From Mytilus californianus (lineage: Eukaryota > Mollusca > Bivalvia > Mytilida > Mytilidae), in the NCBI RefSeq assembly GCF_021869535.1, contig NW_026262581.1, positions 74,057,955 to 74,121,954 of the forward strand: a stretch of DNA of 64,000 nucleotides, given 5' to 3'. Position numbers and translations under genes: made by a program. Every line of letters starts with the position of its first letter. Within the stretch, counting starts at the first letter, position 1. Under the pieces are notes generated by a model. That model had not been told where the DNA came from. It saw nothing but the letters and a program-made list of their open reading frames with translations, and made no database searches. Below are positions 46,126-58,450 of this stretch, piece by piece.

Positions 46126-49100
46126 TTAACATGCGAATCACTTATCATGTTATTTCAAGGAAATATTGAAAATGAAATATTCTCTGAGTGGATTGAGTCC
46201 CAAAACTTATTTGAGGGAAAATTGCCTTGAAAAGGGACTCTTCCATAAGGCCTCTTCCATGAATATTAGTAGGTAGAGCAAGCCAGTGCTTTGAGTAGCT
46301 TTTTCTGATATTTTTTTCTAATTTCCTATATTGGGCTTATAAAGAAAACTTGATTCTGAGTAACTCTGTAAAAAATATACACTGCGTGGCACTCATGTAC
46401 AAGAATTGTGGACACTTTTGAGGGAGATAACTCAAATTAAGAAATAATTCTTTTGAACTGGGTTTCTAATCTCCTTGACTCATCTGGTGTCCAGTTCGCA
46501 AGATAAGACAACTCTCGATATGTGTCGCGATGGTCTATTGATGATCATATATGTGTTAATTGATTGTAATCAGTGGGAATCCTTTAACATGTTAACTATC
46601 AGCAAGGATTTGTATAGTTTTAAATCCTTGCTATCAGTTAGACACTTGGTTTTAAAGAGAAAGAAAAATTATATTTAAATATGCAATTACTTGGGCTGTA
46701 GTAGAAAGAATTCACGACTAACTATGTCAAAAAAGTTCATAGTTTAATTTTCATTTGGCATAATTACAAATCTTTCTTTCAAAAGAATCTTCTTTGTCCT
46801 TCTTGATTATGTAAAAAAAAATCTGATAAAAGGTATTTACTATCTGTTTTATACGCCTCTGAAACCGTAAACGATTGACTTTACAATGGTAATTATGAGG
46901 TCATAAGTAAAGGTAATTTTTCAGTCCTGAGTTGCAAGTAAATGGCACAAAGTCCCACGCCTGACCGTCACATAATTGATAGGACAAAAATTCACAATTA
47001 AATAGTAAAACTGTTTACTATCGTTTGAATATATTAGAGAAACTTAAATTATTGAAGTACTTTCTTTTTATCACATAAATTCATTATACAGCTTGGGATA
47101 TTGTTCGTTAGAATTGATAAATGAAGACTTATCAAATTTTATTCATGCAAAGGATATATTTCTTGGTACCATAAAGCCAGTCAAGTAATAACAAATTTTC
47201 GCAGCCTATTTTCTAAATAATCACTAGATCATTATGAATTCTTTTACCGTGAATTAATTTTGTTTACAAAGTTGTTTATACTTATAATTATTAATGTTCA
47301 AGAAAACACAAACTATTACTATGAAATAAGTTTTTCACATTGTAAATCAGAGACAAACTATCTCTAACCTGACTTTTTTCTGGTACCATCTTCGTGTCCG
47401 GGGCTTTTATGTCCTACATTTGAAATGTATCATCTTAATTCAACAAATGGATATATTGGCTTATAAATAAAAAGATGTGGTATGATGAAAACTTTCCGTC
47501 AATTGAAAGAACAAAATACGAGGATGTTATCAACAGTTACTATAGGACACTGTACGTCATTCAACAATGAGTAAACCCAGTTATACATGTTATAAAATGC
47601 CCCGGTATGAAAAAATGAGAAATCATTTAAAAGAGAAAAACAATGGCCTGATTTATGCTCTAACATAGTTAAAAAAAAAACCACTAAAATCGCAACTAGT
47701 TAAAATAGCGGTGTTTTTTTTTTTCTAATCTTAAAAAATCCATTTTTCGATTTTGAGACGCTTTTCAGAAGATTTGGGTAAAAAAGACTAAACCTGTGAA
47801 TTTTAGAAAGTCGATTTGATAAGTTTTGACAATTTTAAGGCTACAATAATTTTAAAGAGGTAAATTAAAAGGCAATCTCACGTTTTTTCTTCTTTTTTAC
47901 TAGTGTGAAATACATACAGGTTGGTATAGTTCCTATTTTTCGAAATATTTGCCTACTTCGTGTCAATTTTCGCTGTATCTGTATAACCGTTAGATAATGA
48001 TGTTTATTCTTAACATAAACCCATATTGAAAAGAAAAGATGGGAGTAATATGCAAAAACCAGACACAATACAATTTCATATGAAACTCAGTCATAAATTT
48101 CGAAAACATATGCCGCGCGGGTATGGATCTAAATTTTTCAATAAAGTATAGAGCTTCATCTTCACATGTGTATCCGGGATCGTTTTCCGTCTTCCTCAGG
48201 CAAGTTTAAAAAGCAATTCATATTGATGAAGATAACAAATGTTTTCATATATATTAACCTGCAAAATCGCTAAATAAGTTCATGAAAAAACATTATAGGT
48301 CTGCTATATACAACTTTTTATACAGCCATTGTATGAGGGTTCTTTGAATTTTAGACATAAACAAAACATGTCTATCCAAAATAATTTTGTAATCACATAG
48401 CCCGGTAAGCAGAAAGGCAAAATAGATTTTCAAAAATATTTAATATGCACTCATGTGGGACGATCATTTTTATATAGACACCAACAGGAGGCGAATTGGA
48501 ACTTAGACGATTAACTGTGAAAAAAAGGCATAGGATAGCAAATTTACGTACCACAAATAAGATGTGTGGCATAAACTTAAACAAACCAGAGTTAAGTTCT
48601 TTTCTAGAACTTGTCTGTTTTGTATTTTCTTTTATGCACGTTCTGTTAATCTATACTGAGATTCAAAAGGGGGAGGGTTGAGACCTACAAAAGTTAGTTT
48701 AACTCGAACTCATTTCAATATACATGTACTAGTACCTGTCAAAATTTGGGGACCTCGTAAGTAGTTGTCGTATGTCATATCTTATTTGTTTTCGTTATTT
48801 GGAGAATGTTTGTGTTTATAACAGACCTTAAGAAAAATAAGAAGATGGGGTATTATTGTCAATATTAGAAAACAATGCACCAGAGACTGAAAAACGAGGA
48901 TGTAAGCAAACGCCACATAGTTTTTTTTTTTAAATTCACATTGAACGTATAGACTCTGGGCGATTTAGATCCTGATATTTTTATAAAGGCATGTCTATTG
49001 TTGAGTATTTAAGTTGCCCTGTAAGAGCCTGTCTTTTGGAGAAGGCTATATTTTGCTCTCTAGATGTCTAAGTTATTTATGTGCATGCATGGTTGGGTTG

Positions 49101-51385
49101 CTATCTCATTCACCAGAAGTTCATGACTTATGCATTTACTTATACCCCACATCTACCTTCATTCATAGAAAAAGTATGGTCTGATAGAAATGATTACACT
49201 GATATTGAAAAGCAAAGTAATATTATTTTTGAAATATCAGAAAAACTGTTGCACATATCAAATGATATGTCAAAGAGAGTGCCCAACTGTTTTTGAATTT
49301 ATTATTATAATTTAACTGTTGAATAAGTTTTTTTTTATATCATCGGACATTTGAATGTTCTAGATGCACAATTAACATATTGGATAGAAAATAAAAGGAT
49401 ATGGAGTAAATGTACATGGGACAAAATCGCACACAATACATAGAAAACATAGAAAATTATCAATGAATAGTGCTTTTATTCCTGTTCTACATCTTGACAG
49501 TTGATGTAGGGTCTTCAACAATGAACGAATCATTCCAATATTTCAACATTCAAAATTTTAGTTAAATCTCTCGTGCACACTAGACATGCTAGACGGGTCT
49601 ATATATGTTCATGTATAAACATCCCTGAGTACAGAAGTTGACGGAGTTATACGTTAAGTGTACATTAAACTTTTAGTACTGTCAAATGATATTCAAAATC
49701 AGCATGAATGTCGGTCTACATCTTTCATTAATTGAATAGCTGGCAGATGATAAAACAGCGGGTGGTTATTGTTTAAATTCACACCTTAATATGGTTAGAT
49801 AAGAACACAATAAACGATACTTGTACATAGCCTTTTCCTTCCAATAAAAAAATTATGTATTATACATAATAAGTGTTTACGAGAAAGAAAAACAATTAAA
49901 TCATTAATGTAACTTTTCCCGAACCCTACAAAACTTAAATAGCAATACACAAATGCCATTCATTTCAAGTTAATTAATTCATCATTCAACTTTTAGTACA
50001 TCATTTCAAATTCACATTGTTTCCTTTGTCATTAGGTGTGTACTGCAAATAAGCTCTTTGTAATTCATCAGCAATTTTCTAATCATACAAAATGTGTTTA
50101 AGTTCTATCTATATATCTAAATTCTCCGGATAATGTTTAAAATTTCAACAATTTTTAATCGGGACTAAAATTCAATTTAACATTTTCGTCATCATGAATT
50201 TATTTTAAACAATAATAGAAAAATGATTAATATCATTATTTTTTTTTTTTAAGTTTCGACGCTATCTTATATTAAACATTTTCCGTCTTTCCCAATATGG
50301 TACGTATAGATATCGGTTTCAGTTCTTTACAATATACGTATACATGAACTGACGTTTGATAACGAAATAATCACCGTATTCAAACTTCCAGGGACACCAT
50401 CAAATGCAAACTTAAAATATTTTTTTTTGCACCTTCAGAAAGAAGAATTATACAAAAATAACATGGGACATGGCGAAATAATGTCACTGCAATAATGAAT
50501 TTATAGGAATTTTTTACTACCACTCGTCATCATTGAATTTGGTTAAGTTATGTAGGAAAAACGTATCTTTTCATGGGAAATTTTCAAATCATTAGGGACA
50601 CCACTTTTAAATAACATAAAATAATTTTTTTTACATCAAAATAAAGATAAATCTAATAACTTTTTCACCTGCCATGGCAATAGTTTATGATTGTACAAAT
50701 AAAATATTGACAAATCATTTTAAAGCAACTGTCATGTTTTTTCCATATACAGCAATGTTAAATTTTATCAGTCCAGAAGTGCTCCCTTGTTATTCACTGA
50801 TAACGTTACCCCCGCTGAGCTGTCCCTGATTTTTGTGTATGCATACCACATCTTCTTATATCTATTAAAAAGTAAACCTTTTGAAACAGTAACAACACAT
50901 TATTTAAATGTCCCTCTATTGAACGCTGCTTAAACTTAAGTTTTACGTATGGCCTTACTGAAACCTCCATTGAGTCGCTAAACTTTTATATTTCAGTTAC
51001 TCATTTATTGTCACATTTCATTCATAAATGTGTGATGGTAACCTAAATTTTTTTTATTTATTAGCCTAAAAAGTACAAATTTTGAGGGAGTGAGAGGTAT
51101 AAATGGATCCAGAGGGCTCTTGTAATGAAAACAAAAGGATACATAATAATGCTTGTTGATTTAGTGATCGACGTGAGTGAAATATAACAACTGAATTATT
51201 CGGATTATGAAGCACTTATGCATTTTTTATAGGACAAAATGACACAAAATGGTAGCTTCCTACATCACCAAAGTCTTGTGATGTCTTACTTAATTGTACC
51301 GGTATATGAATGGTGTTAAATATATTTCGATTTGACTCTTGTAATGTTCTTCTTGACATTTTGTCTCTTGAAGTATGTGAACTAC
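46126..51385. other. AT-rich intergenic DNA
   Basis: Contents: a short hairpin around AGCAAGGATTTGTATAG at 46599-46634; a degenerate 'GATGTGGTATGATTGCC' repeat at 47464-47665; a short - fragment of it at 50837-50872. No gene is recognised. The 71-codon frame at 49081 has an ordinary-looking composition but no recognisable motif. Confidence 0.5.
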
Positions 51386-51530
51386 TTATTTCCAAGTGCA
51401 AAAAATATTGATCCCCCCACTTTGAATTTATAAAAAAATTTGAACCCCCCTTGTCCACATACAGAAAAAACTTGATCCCCCCTGCATTATGACCAGCCTC
51501 CCCTCCCAGATAAAAAATGATAAGTCCCTA
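51386..51530 (-). repeat. 'TGATCCCCCC' dispersed repeat, - copy
   Basis: Its reverse complement matches 45961-46125 through GGGACTTATCATTTTTTA, GGCTGGTCAT and GGGGGGATCAA-type motifs in reverse. The two copies form an inverted pair about 5.3 kb apart, with the F-box gene lying just outside the pair. Confidence 0.85.
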
Positions 51531-53455
51531 ATATGAAAAAAAACTTATATTTTCATTTACACCAAGATGTCGTTAAATTAAATTGATACCCTGCATTTAT
51601 CATGCTTTTCAATAACATATGGTAAACCGATGACAGACCCCCTCCTAAACTGGGACTTTTATACCAGTAATAGCAAGAATGGAAATTTCTTTCTCAGTAA
51701 TTAATCATTTTTATTAAAATAAAAATTTCCAAATTCCTTTCAAAAACATGAAAACAACTAATACAATAAAAAACATTTATTATGCTAATGAAATGGATTC
51801 ACACAACCCAATAGTTCAATAATAATCTATAAGCAAATTTAAGAATAACCAAGATAGAAATTCAAAAATTGTTAATACATAAAAATTAACCAGCCACACC
51901 GAAGGTCAGCCCAAAAAAAAAGAAGGTGTCAAAAAATTGAACCAAGAGTGCACTCTTACAAATGTATTAAAATTAAACCAGAGACATATATATAATAACG
52001 GGATTTCGCCGAGTTGCGAATCTCTTGTATTATATGTCTCTGATTAAACGGAGAGAAATCTGCTACAAAAACTCTCCCCCTGAATAAAAAGAGATCAGAA
52101 TTAAGCGCAGCCTTTCTTCTTCGAAGAGTGTCCCCTCAACTCAAATGAGCCAAAGTATTGGCTATAAAATGACAAATTTTTGAATTCCAGCATGATTCAA
52201 ATGTAATAGGTCAGTTTTGTGAAATAACGGGAAAATAGGCCTATGAAATCTGTCATAAAAAGATCTACAAGCGGCCATAGAGCTAACCTTTACCCATCCT
52301 GTTGAAAATTCAAAAAGTTGAGAATTAAAATCTTTTACTAAGCTGTCGGAAAATTTAAAATCTACTGGTCTAGGAAATAAGGAAGATAAAATAACCCTAC
52401 AAGAGGAGTTTTACACTCCTAATTCCTTGAATAATTAATATTTATCCTGTTATACAATAAATGCAATGATTTTTCAAAGTTTCCAGCATAATTTAGAAAG
52501 TTACTTTACAAATGATGACATTTGCAAACAGTGTTCATTATGTTTTGTTGATTTTTTCATCGTCAATATAAATATATATTATACTGCTGTTTTTCTCCTC
52601 TGTTGAGGCATATGATAGAAAGATTGCATATCGAATGTATTACATTTGGCGTCCGACCCCCGTAAACTTTTCACTTTTTGAACTTCTACTGGAGAACCAC
52701 TTAATAGGATCAATATATTAAACTGTTATTTTTCTCCATTGTTGAAGCATGTGACAAAGACATTTTTCATATCAGATGTATTATTGATCCTATTAAGTGG
52801 TTCTCCAGTTTTGTTTTGTTTTTTTTGCATTTTACATAATATTCGGCTCTTGGGCTGATATTGAACCTTGGGCTGATAATACATCTGATATGAAAAATGC
52901 CATGTAATAATCTGATAGTATTGACCACAACCAAAGGCTACAACTTATTAATCAACGACTATTGCATGAACAATGTAAAATTGGGGATTTCTAGAATGTA
53001 TTTTTAGTAACATGCTGTATGCCCTGTGCAATCTGCTGTTTTTGACCTAGTACAAAAAGCTTATAACACAACAGTATTGGCGTGCAAACTGAGTAAATAC
53101 ACATGTACAAGTTTTAACGAATCACAAATCCTTAAAAATATTCGATTAATAATATAGTTAAAATATGAGCAAAAAAATATATATATATAATACAGAATAT
53201 TAGTACAGTATGAAGTGTTTCGTGTAATTGGAGACATATACGTATTATTTTCTAATCTGTAATAGTATTGAATCATTGCTTTAATCATGTTTAAAATAAA
53301 TATATGGGCAGTTTTCCCAACCTAGTTAACACAGCAAAGTTAGTACTTCTTTTTGGAGGTCCAAGAATAAATTTACAGATTTAAGTATGAAGTTTTTTTT
53401 CAAGCAGGTGTTTAGAGTAAATAAAAATTATGGTCAAATGAAACAATCCCATTTC
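51531..53455. other. AT-rich DNA with a nested inverted/direct repeat at 52.57-52.90 kb
   Basis: CTGGAGAACCACTTAATAGG ATCAATAT at 52689-52716 is inverted at 52785-52811. CATATCAGATGTATTAT near 52768 is inverted near 52878. Two direct copies of a GTTTTTCTCCTCTGTTGAGG-like segment lie near 52586 and 52727. No gene is recognised in the rest. Confidence 0.6.
51974..52046. repeat. hairpin (about 33-bp arms)
   Basis: CCAGAGACATATATATAATA pairs with TATTATATGTCTCTG. The loop region reads TTTCGCCGAGTTGCGAA. Confidence 0.8.
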
Positions 53456-53459
53456 TAAA

Positions 53460-55600
53460 TTAAGCAGACATTGGGTTAAAGGCACCCCATATCTCACAAC
53501 TGTATACATGGATGGGTTTGATGGTATGATCGAATACATGCATGCTTGTTTTGACTGAAGGATACAAGGATAAAAAATCTTTAGATAACATAAAAAATTA
53601 ATAGGCTTTTAGTGCATTTTTATACAATCCATCCTGTGCTACTGCAAAGGAGCCAAATGCACAAAAATGTATACCCAAATATTTATATAGGTATCAACAC
53701 ACTCTAGTTTACACCATTTAACATAAATATTTGGTATTCAATCTACCTGACTTGTTGTATATAAGAACCTTTGTATTATTTGTATTCACACTTAAGCTCA
53801 AGCCATTGCAATATATCCATGATTTTTTTTTGCAAGCTGTTGTGAGATGTCGATAATGAAACAATATCGTCAGCATACATAAGACAGTGTAAATCTTGAT
53901 TATTTATTGAAACTGGGTCCTCAAGAGTTTTTTTTAAATAGTTTGTCAAATTATAAATAAAGATATTGAAGAGGTTTGGACTAAGGTTGTCTTCTTGTTT
54001 TACCCCCAGGTGTGTTGAAAAGTTGTTAGTTAAGTTTTCAATTACTTTTACACACGATTTGCTTACTTCATATACATGTTTTTATTGATGTTGTAAAATG
54101 ATTCATTGAAGATCCCACCCAAATATCTTGTAGTTTCAGATTGATTCCAGTGTGAATAACAGTATCAAAGGCCTTTTCGAAGTCAACAAAGCAGGCATAT
54201 ATAGTCTACCATCAGGGATTATTACAATATTTATCAATAATTGCCTTGATTACAAATATGTTGTCAGAGGTCCTAGCTTTCTTTGTGAAGCCAATTTGGC
54301 AGCCATCAATTATTTTGTGTTCGGTTAGAAATTTGTCAAGATGGGAGTTCAAAATAGAATTAAACAATTTCCCTATTGAACTAGTTATAGTTAAACCACG
54401 ATAATTGTTTGGATCAAGAATAGCATTAGCCTTATGTAAGAGTGAAATATATTATTGTGCCCATTTTTCAGGATATATGTGTCATTTATCAAACAAGAGT
54501 TGAATATTTTTTTGAAGCAAAAAATTAAAACGCTTTGGCTGAATTTAATCAGGTTTTCTGTTATATTGTCCAACCCAGGTGATTTGTTCCATTTTAATTT
54601 TGAGATGGTATTGATAATTTCAGTATCAGTAATTACAAAGTATAATTCATTAAAACATAAGATTCTTTCTCATTGCATGTGTGCAAGTCAAATCGAGTAA
54701 AAATAAAATTGTGTTTCTTTTCTTTTTCCTAAATTTAGGTGTTTTTTTAAAGATCGCTCAACAGCCTCTATGAACGTCTTAGTAAGTTTGACTGAGGCTT
54801 CATTTATGTCTTTTTGGATGTAAAATGCCCTTTAAGTATGAAATCTAAAAAAAATTGCAAGTACAGACGGAGAGTTAAGAGCCTCACGGAAATACTGTAG
54901 CTGAGTTCTCTGACCAAATTTATCGAGAAAGCATAGTGTGCAAATCATGATCAATACAATCATATCGTAACTTAGTACTAAATTGAGCCGCTGACATTTC
55001 CCATTCAATTTTACAATGACAATCAGGTAATGTCAATCTGATTAAAATTCTGATCTATATTAACTCGCGTGCTCGTATATATAAGAGGATAACGAAATCT
55101 GAGATCTTTATCTATAATGTAGGTACAAATTCTGCAACTCTTAAAGTACAGGATGTATTCAAGGGCAATCTCAAACACAACAGAGTAGTCTACAACACTT
55201 GCTCCATGGGGAGTATAGCAGTATAATTACCATTTAAATCACCAAGTTAAAATTCTGAGCCGATGAGAAATACGAAAAATTACATAAATCTTTCCGTAGC
55301 TACAATCATGTTTTTATCTTGGTTTTTACGCAACATAATATTTTAATCCAAAGGATATGAATTGTATAAAGGAAGAAAATCTACTTCATCTTGCAGAATT
55401 AGATCAGGGCGTGTTCCAGTTCTGGCATTAAAATCACCACAAAAGAGAATATCAGCATCTTTACAAAATAATGCAATATCATTTTCAAGACATTCAAAAA
55501 GTTCTATATCTCCTTTTTTAGTGTAAGTGGATGTCACGGGTGGGTAATAAAAAACACACATATATAGATCTCTGTGAATTCCAAAGAATTTTTTTTTCTA
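53460..55600 (-). pseudogene. decayed LINE (endonuclease and reverse transcriptase remnants)
   Basis: Reading right to left on the - strand. An APE-type endonuclease piece at 55561-55343 has ILFCGDFNARTG, the conserved GDFN motif. The RT then shows NNYRGLTITSSIGKLFNSIL near 54390 and YACFVDFEKAFDTV near 54200, which contains the first catalytic Asp. GVKQEDNLSPNLFNIFI is near 54000 and CLMYADDIVSLS, the YADD box, near 53880. The connection region YKYLGIHF and VYSCEIWG lies near 53690-53500. Stops and frameshifts separate these pieces, so it is dead. The order and motifs fit an APE-endonuclease LINE of the broad Jockey/CR1/L2 type; the clade was not resolved. The 5' UTR, ORF1 and 3' tail were not found. 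Confidence 0.88.
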
Positions 55601-55604
55601 TTTT

Positions 55605-55638
55605 AACCAAGGATTTGTACTATACAAATCCTTGTTTT
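55605..55638. repeat. short palindrome (AAGGATTTGTA)
   Basis: CCAAGGATTTGTACTATACA AATCCTTG is self-complementary over 11-12 bp each side. It is related to the imperfect hairpin at 46599-46634 (AGCAAGGATTTGTATAG...AAATCCTTGCT). Confidence 0.85.
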
Positions 55639-55639
55639 A

Positions 55640-56280
55640 ACCCACTGATAATCAGTATTAGTTTTTTTTTTTTTTTTTAATTTTTTATATTGACATTGTA
55701 ACCAACATGTGTTTCTTCGAGGAATGCTAGATAATATTTTGAAATTGAGTCAATGAAGGTTTGGTCCAAGGTTTTTATCAATGTCCCCAGAAAAGAGCCC
55801 CAACATTCCAAGTACACATTTTCAGTGTTGAAAATGACATAGTCATGTCTATGTCTTTATATATTGGTTGTCCACAGGTGATGATAGAAGCACAAAATTA
55901 GACAAAAAAAAGTAGTGTCCTACTACTATAAAAAATGTATACTGATATTAATAGTATATAGCTAAAAAAACAATTCAAAAGGAATAAATGAGTACAATGT
56001 TATTGATAAACCAAGGTGAAGCCAATTTTCAGGTAAAGAGGAGTAACTCCAGTATGTTATTCTTTTCTTTTTAACTGAAATTTCTTCTTTCTTTCTTTTT
56101 TTAGCCTTTTCTGTTAATAATAGTTACAAATCAAAAATATTGGAAGGATGCTTTCGTTTTTAAAAATAGTATGTATATATATACTAACATACTGGTAAAA
56201 ACTTATTGAAATAATTTGGTACAATTAACGAAATAAAAATAAAAACTTGTCCACTAAAAATCCAAAATATAAATACAGAT
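55640..56280. other. AT-rich sequence without a recognised gene
   Basis: A T-run at 55660-55679 and a short (TA)n at 56172 are the only structures. Confidence 0.5.
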
Positions 56281-56282
56281 CA

Positions 56283-56993
56283 CAGTTCAGTTACCAGTAG
56301 ATTCAGCATATCAAAGAACCACAAGAATTAAAATTTTGGTTTAAATCAAACAAAGTTTAATTTTGGACCATTTGGACCTCAATGTGAACCAATTTGATAA
56401 AAGGCCCAATATCTAAATACACTGTTTGATTATATAAAAAAAAAAAAACAAAGAATTCAATTTTGGGTTTAAATCAAACTTAGATTAATTTTGGACCCTT
56501 TGGACCTGAATGTGAACCAATTCGAAAACAGAAATACACAAACATGGTAACAGATTCAGCATATTAAAGAACCCAAAGAATACATGATTCTCATCGAAAT
56601 TGAAATTGGTCAAGAAACAAATAATGTATACAAAGTATTGGTGTTTGTTTGGTTCCTAATTCATAAACAGTTTGGGCCATAATCACCAAAATCAATTCCA
56701 ACTTTCCCTTTTTGGTTTGAAATCTTGTATAATAATTTCATAGAAATCCATGGATTATTCTCAAGTTATGGTCTGGAAACCCGGAAAATCTTTTTTTTTT
56801 AACCTTTATTCCCAAACTGTTAGGGCAATAACCCCAAATTCAATTCATACCTTCCTTTTGTGGTATGGGACCTTGTGGTTTTATTTCTTTGAGATCTATA
56901 CACTTATACTCAAGTTATTGTGTCTACAGACCACAATGACGACATATCCACACCACTATAAAATGGCAAAAGTTTTGCCGTCTATAAAAACTT
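56283..56993. mobile_element. decayed third copy of the TACGACCGCA element
   Basis: Two cores with AGATTCAGCATATCAAAGAA and CAAACAAAGTTTAATTTTGG are followed by two of the ~161-bp repeats (TTCCCTTTTTGGTTTGAAAT). A decayed tail (TTTGCCGTCTATAAAAACTT) corresponds to TTTGCGGTCGTATAAAAATT of the better copies. The head is missing. Confidence 0.8.
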
Positions 56994-56994
56994 A

Positions 56995-57640
56995 ATGTTG
57001 ACCACACTTCAAAAAAAGGCCAAGGTCAGATGTATCTCATCAGACAATCATATTCACATACACCATACATTGTTGACCTAGAGAATCTGACCGAGAACAG
57101 ACCAAATCATGGAACCTAAATGATGACTCAAATTAACAAATTTTTCGTAAGCCTTTTTCTTATCCCAATCCATGCAATGTGATACAAAATATATCTCTTT
57201 ATGTGAGAAATAGATCACAGGCAATAACCATTAGAGAATTAATTGTCCTTATTACACATAAAAACTGTCAAATTAATTAGAAAAATAATGTACACATACC
57301 CTTAAAAAGGGAATCAAGATAATGTTCATATGCCAGATTAAACCAGACCATAAGGCAACTGCATACAAGATATGGATTAACTCATTCTTCTTCAGTCTGG
57401 ATTATGAAGTTTTATATCAGGAGCATCCACTGCTAGATCTGTATCCCTGTGTTTTGTATCTGATGAGCCTTTATATAAACTAGATCATTTTAGAATTCTA
57501 GATCTATATAAAGACTTGGCAGCCAATCAGGTAATCAGCAAGTCCAATGAACATTTCTGTCATGTAATTCCTAAGTATCATTTGTGTCAAGTCTTGTTTA
57601 AACTAGCAAAGAAGTTTCTGTGACATTTAAAACTCAAAAC
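56995..57640. other. AT-rich sequence without a recognised gene
   Basis: I see nothing in it. Confidence 0.45.
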
Positions 57641-58450
57641 ATGATGTTGAAAGATACCAAGAGATGGAAATATAAACTGTTGACACAGAGATATGTCTTG
57701 CGTTTTTGATGGTATAATGCAAATGTTGAAATTAAATAGCAATATTTAAACTTGTTATCTATGCAATGAACCATGACTGACGGTTCAGGGCAAAATAAAA
57801 ACACTATGGAAATGCTAATGCTTATGCAACTGCATACCCAACACCATTGACTTATCAATTGGTTCCTTGTTAAACTGTGAAAGTTTCAAAGTCCATGAAC
57901 CATGATAAGGAAGTGGGACCAAATAATCTCTATGAAAATGAGACTTGCAATGCCAATACAACTGCATACCAAATATCAGATATTAGTCACTCATCTTAAA
58001 CTGATCTAATCACAAATCACATGTAAATAATGCAAAACATTGTCAATAAACCATGACTGAGGCTGGAGCTGAACAATCTCTATGGATCTGAGATTTGTCA
58101 ATGCTTATACATCTGTATACCAAATATCATTGACATACCACTTATAGCTATAGTTCCCTTTCAATTGACCTAATCACAAACTTATACATGTAAACTAATT
58201 AAAAGTTTTAAGTGGACTATGACTGAGGGAGAGAAGCAAAATAATCTCCTTAGAAATAAGATGTTTCAATGCTTATATAACTGCATACCAAATGTCATTG
58301 ACCTACCACTAGTTGTTTTCTTTAACTTGAACTTATCACAATCAAATACATTGTTGAAGCTGCTGCTTATGGAAAAAGCATGCCCAAGTCTCACTTTTTC
58401 AACTTCGTCCATACCATACAATAAATCAGCTGTGTGTTACCCTTGACCAC
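57640..58450. mobile_element. pearl-like element with four ~155-bp cores
   Basis: ACCATGACTGAGG-type starts near 57768, 57898, 58050 and 58209 are each followed by AATCTCTATGAAAATGAGA and CAACTGCATACCAAATATCA-like sequence. The tail near 58375 reads GCATGCCCAAGTCTCACTTT. Open frames on both strands follow the repeat. Confidence 0.75.

Noticed and set aside
49081-49296. 71-codon frame MHAWLGCYL... as a gene
   Set aside because: No recognisable domain, no splice context and nothing repeated or conserved within the window; such length is expected by chance.
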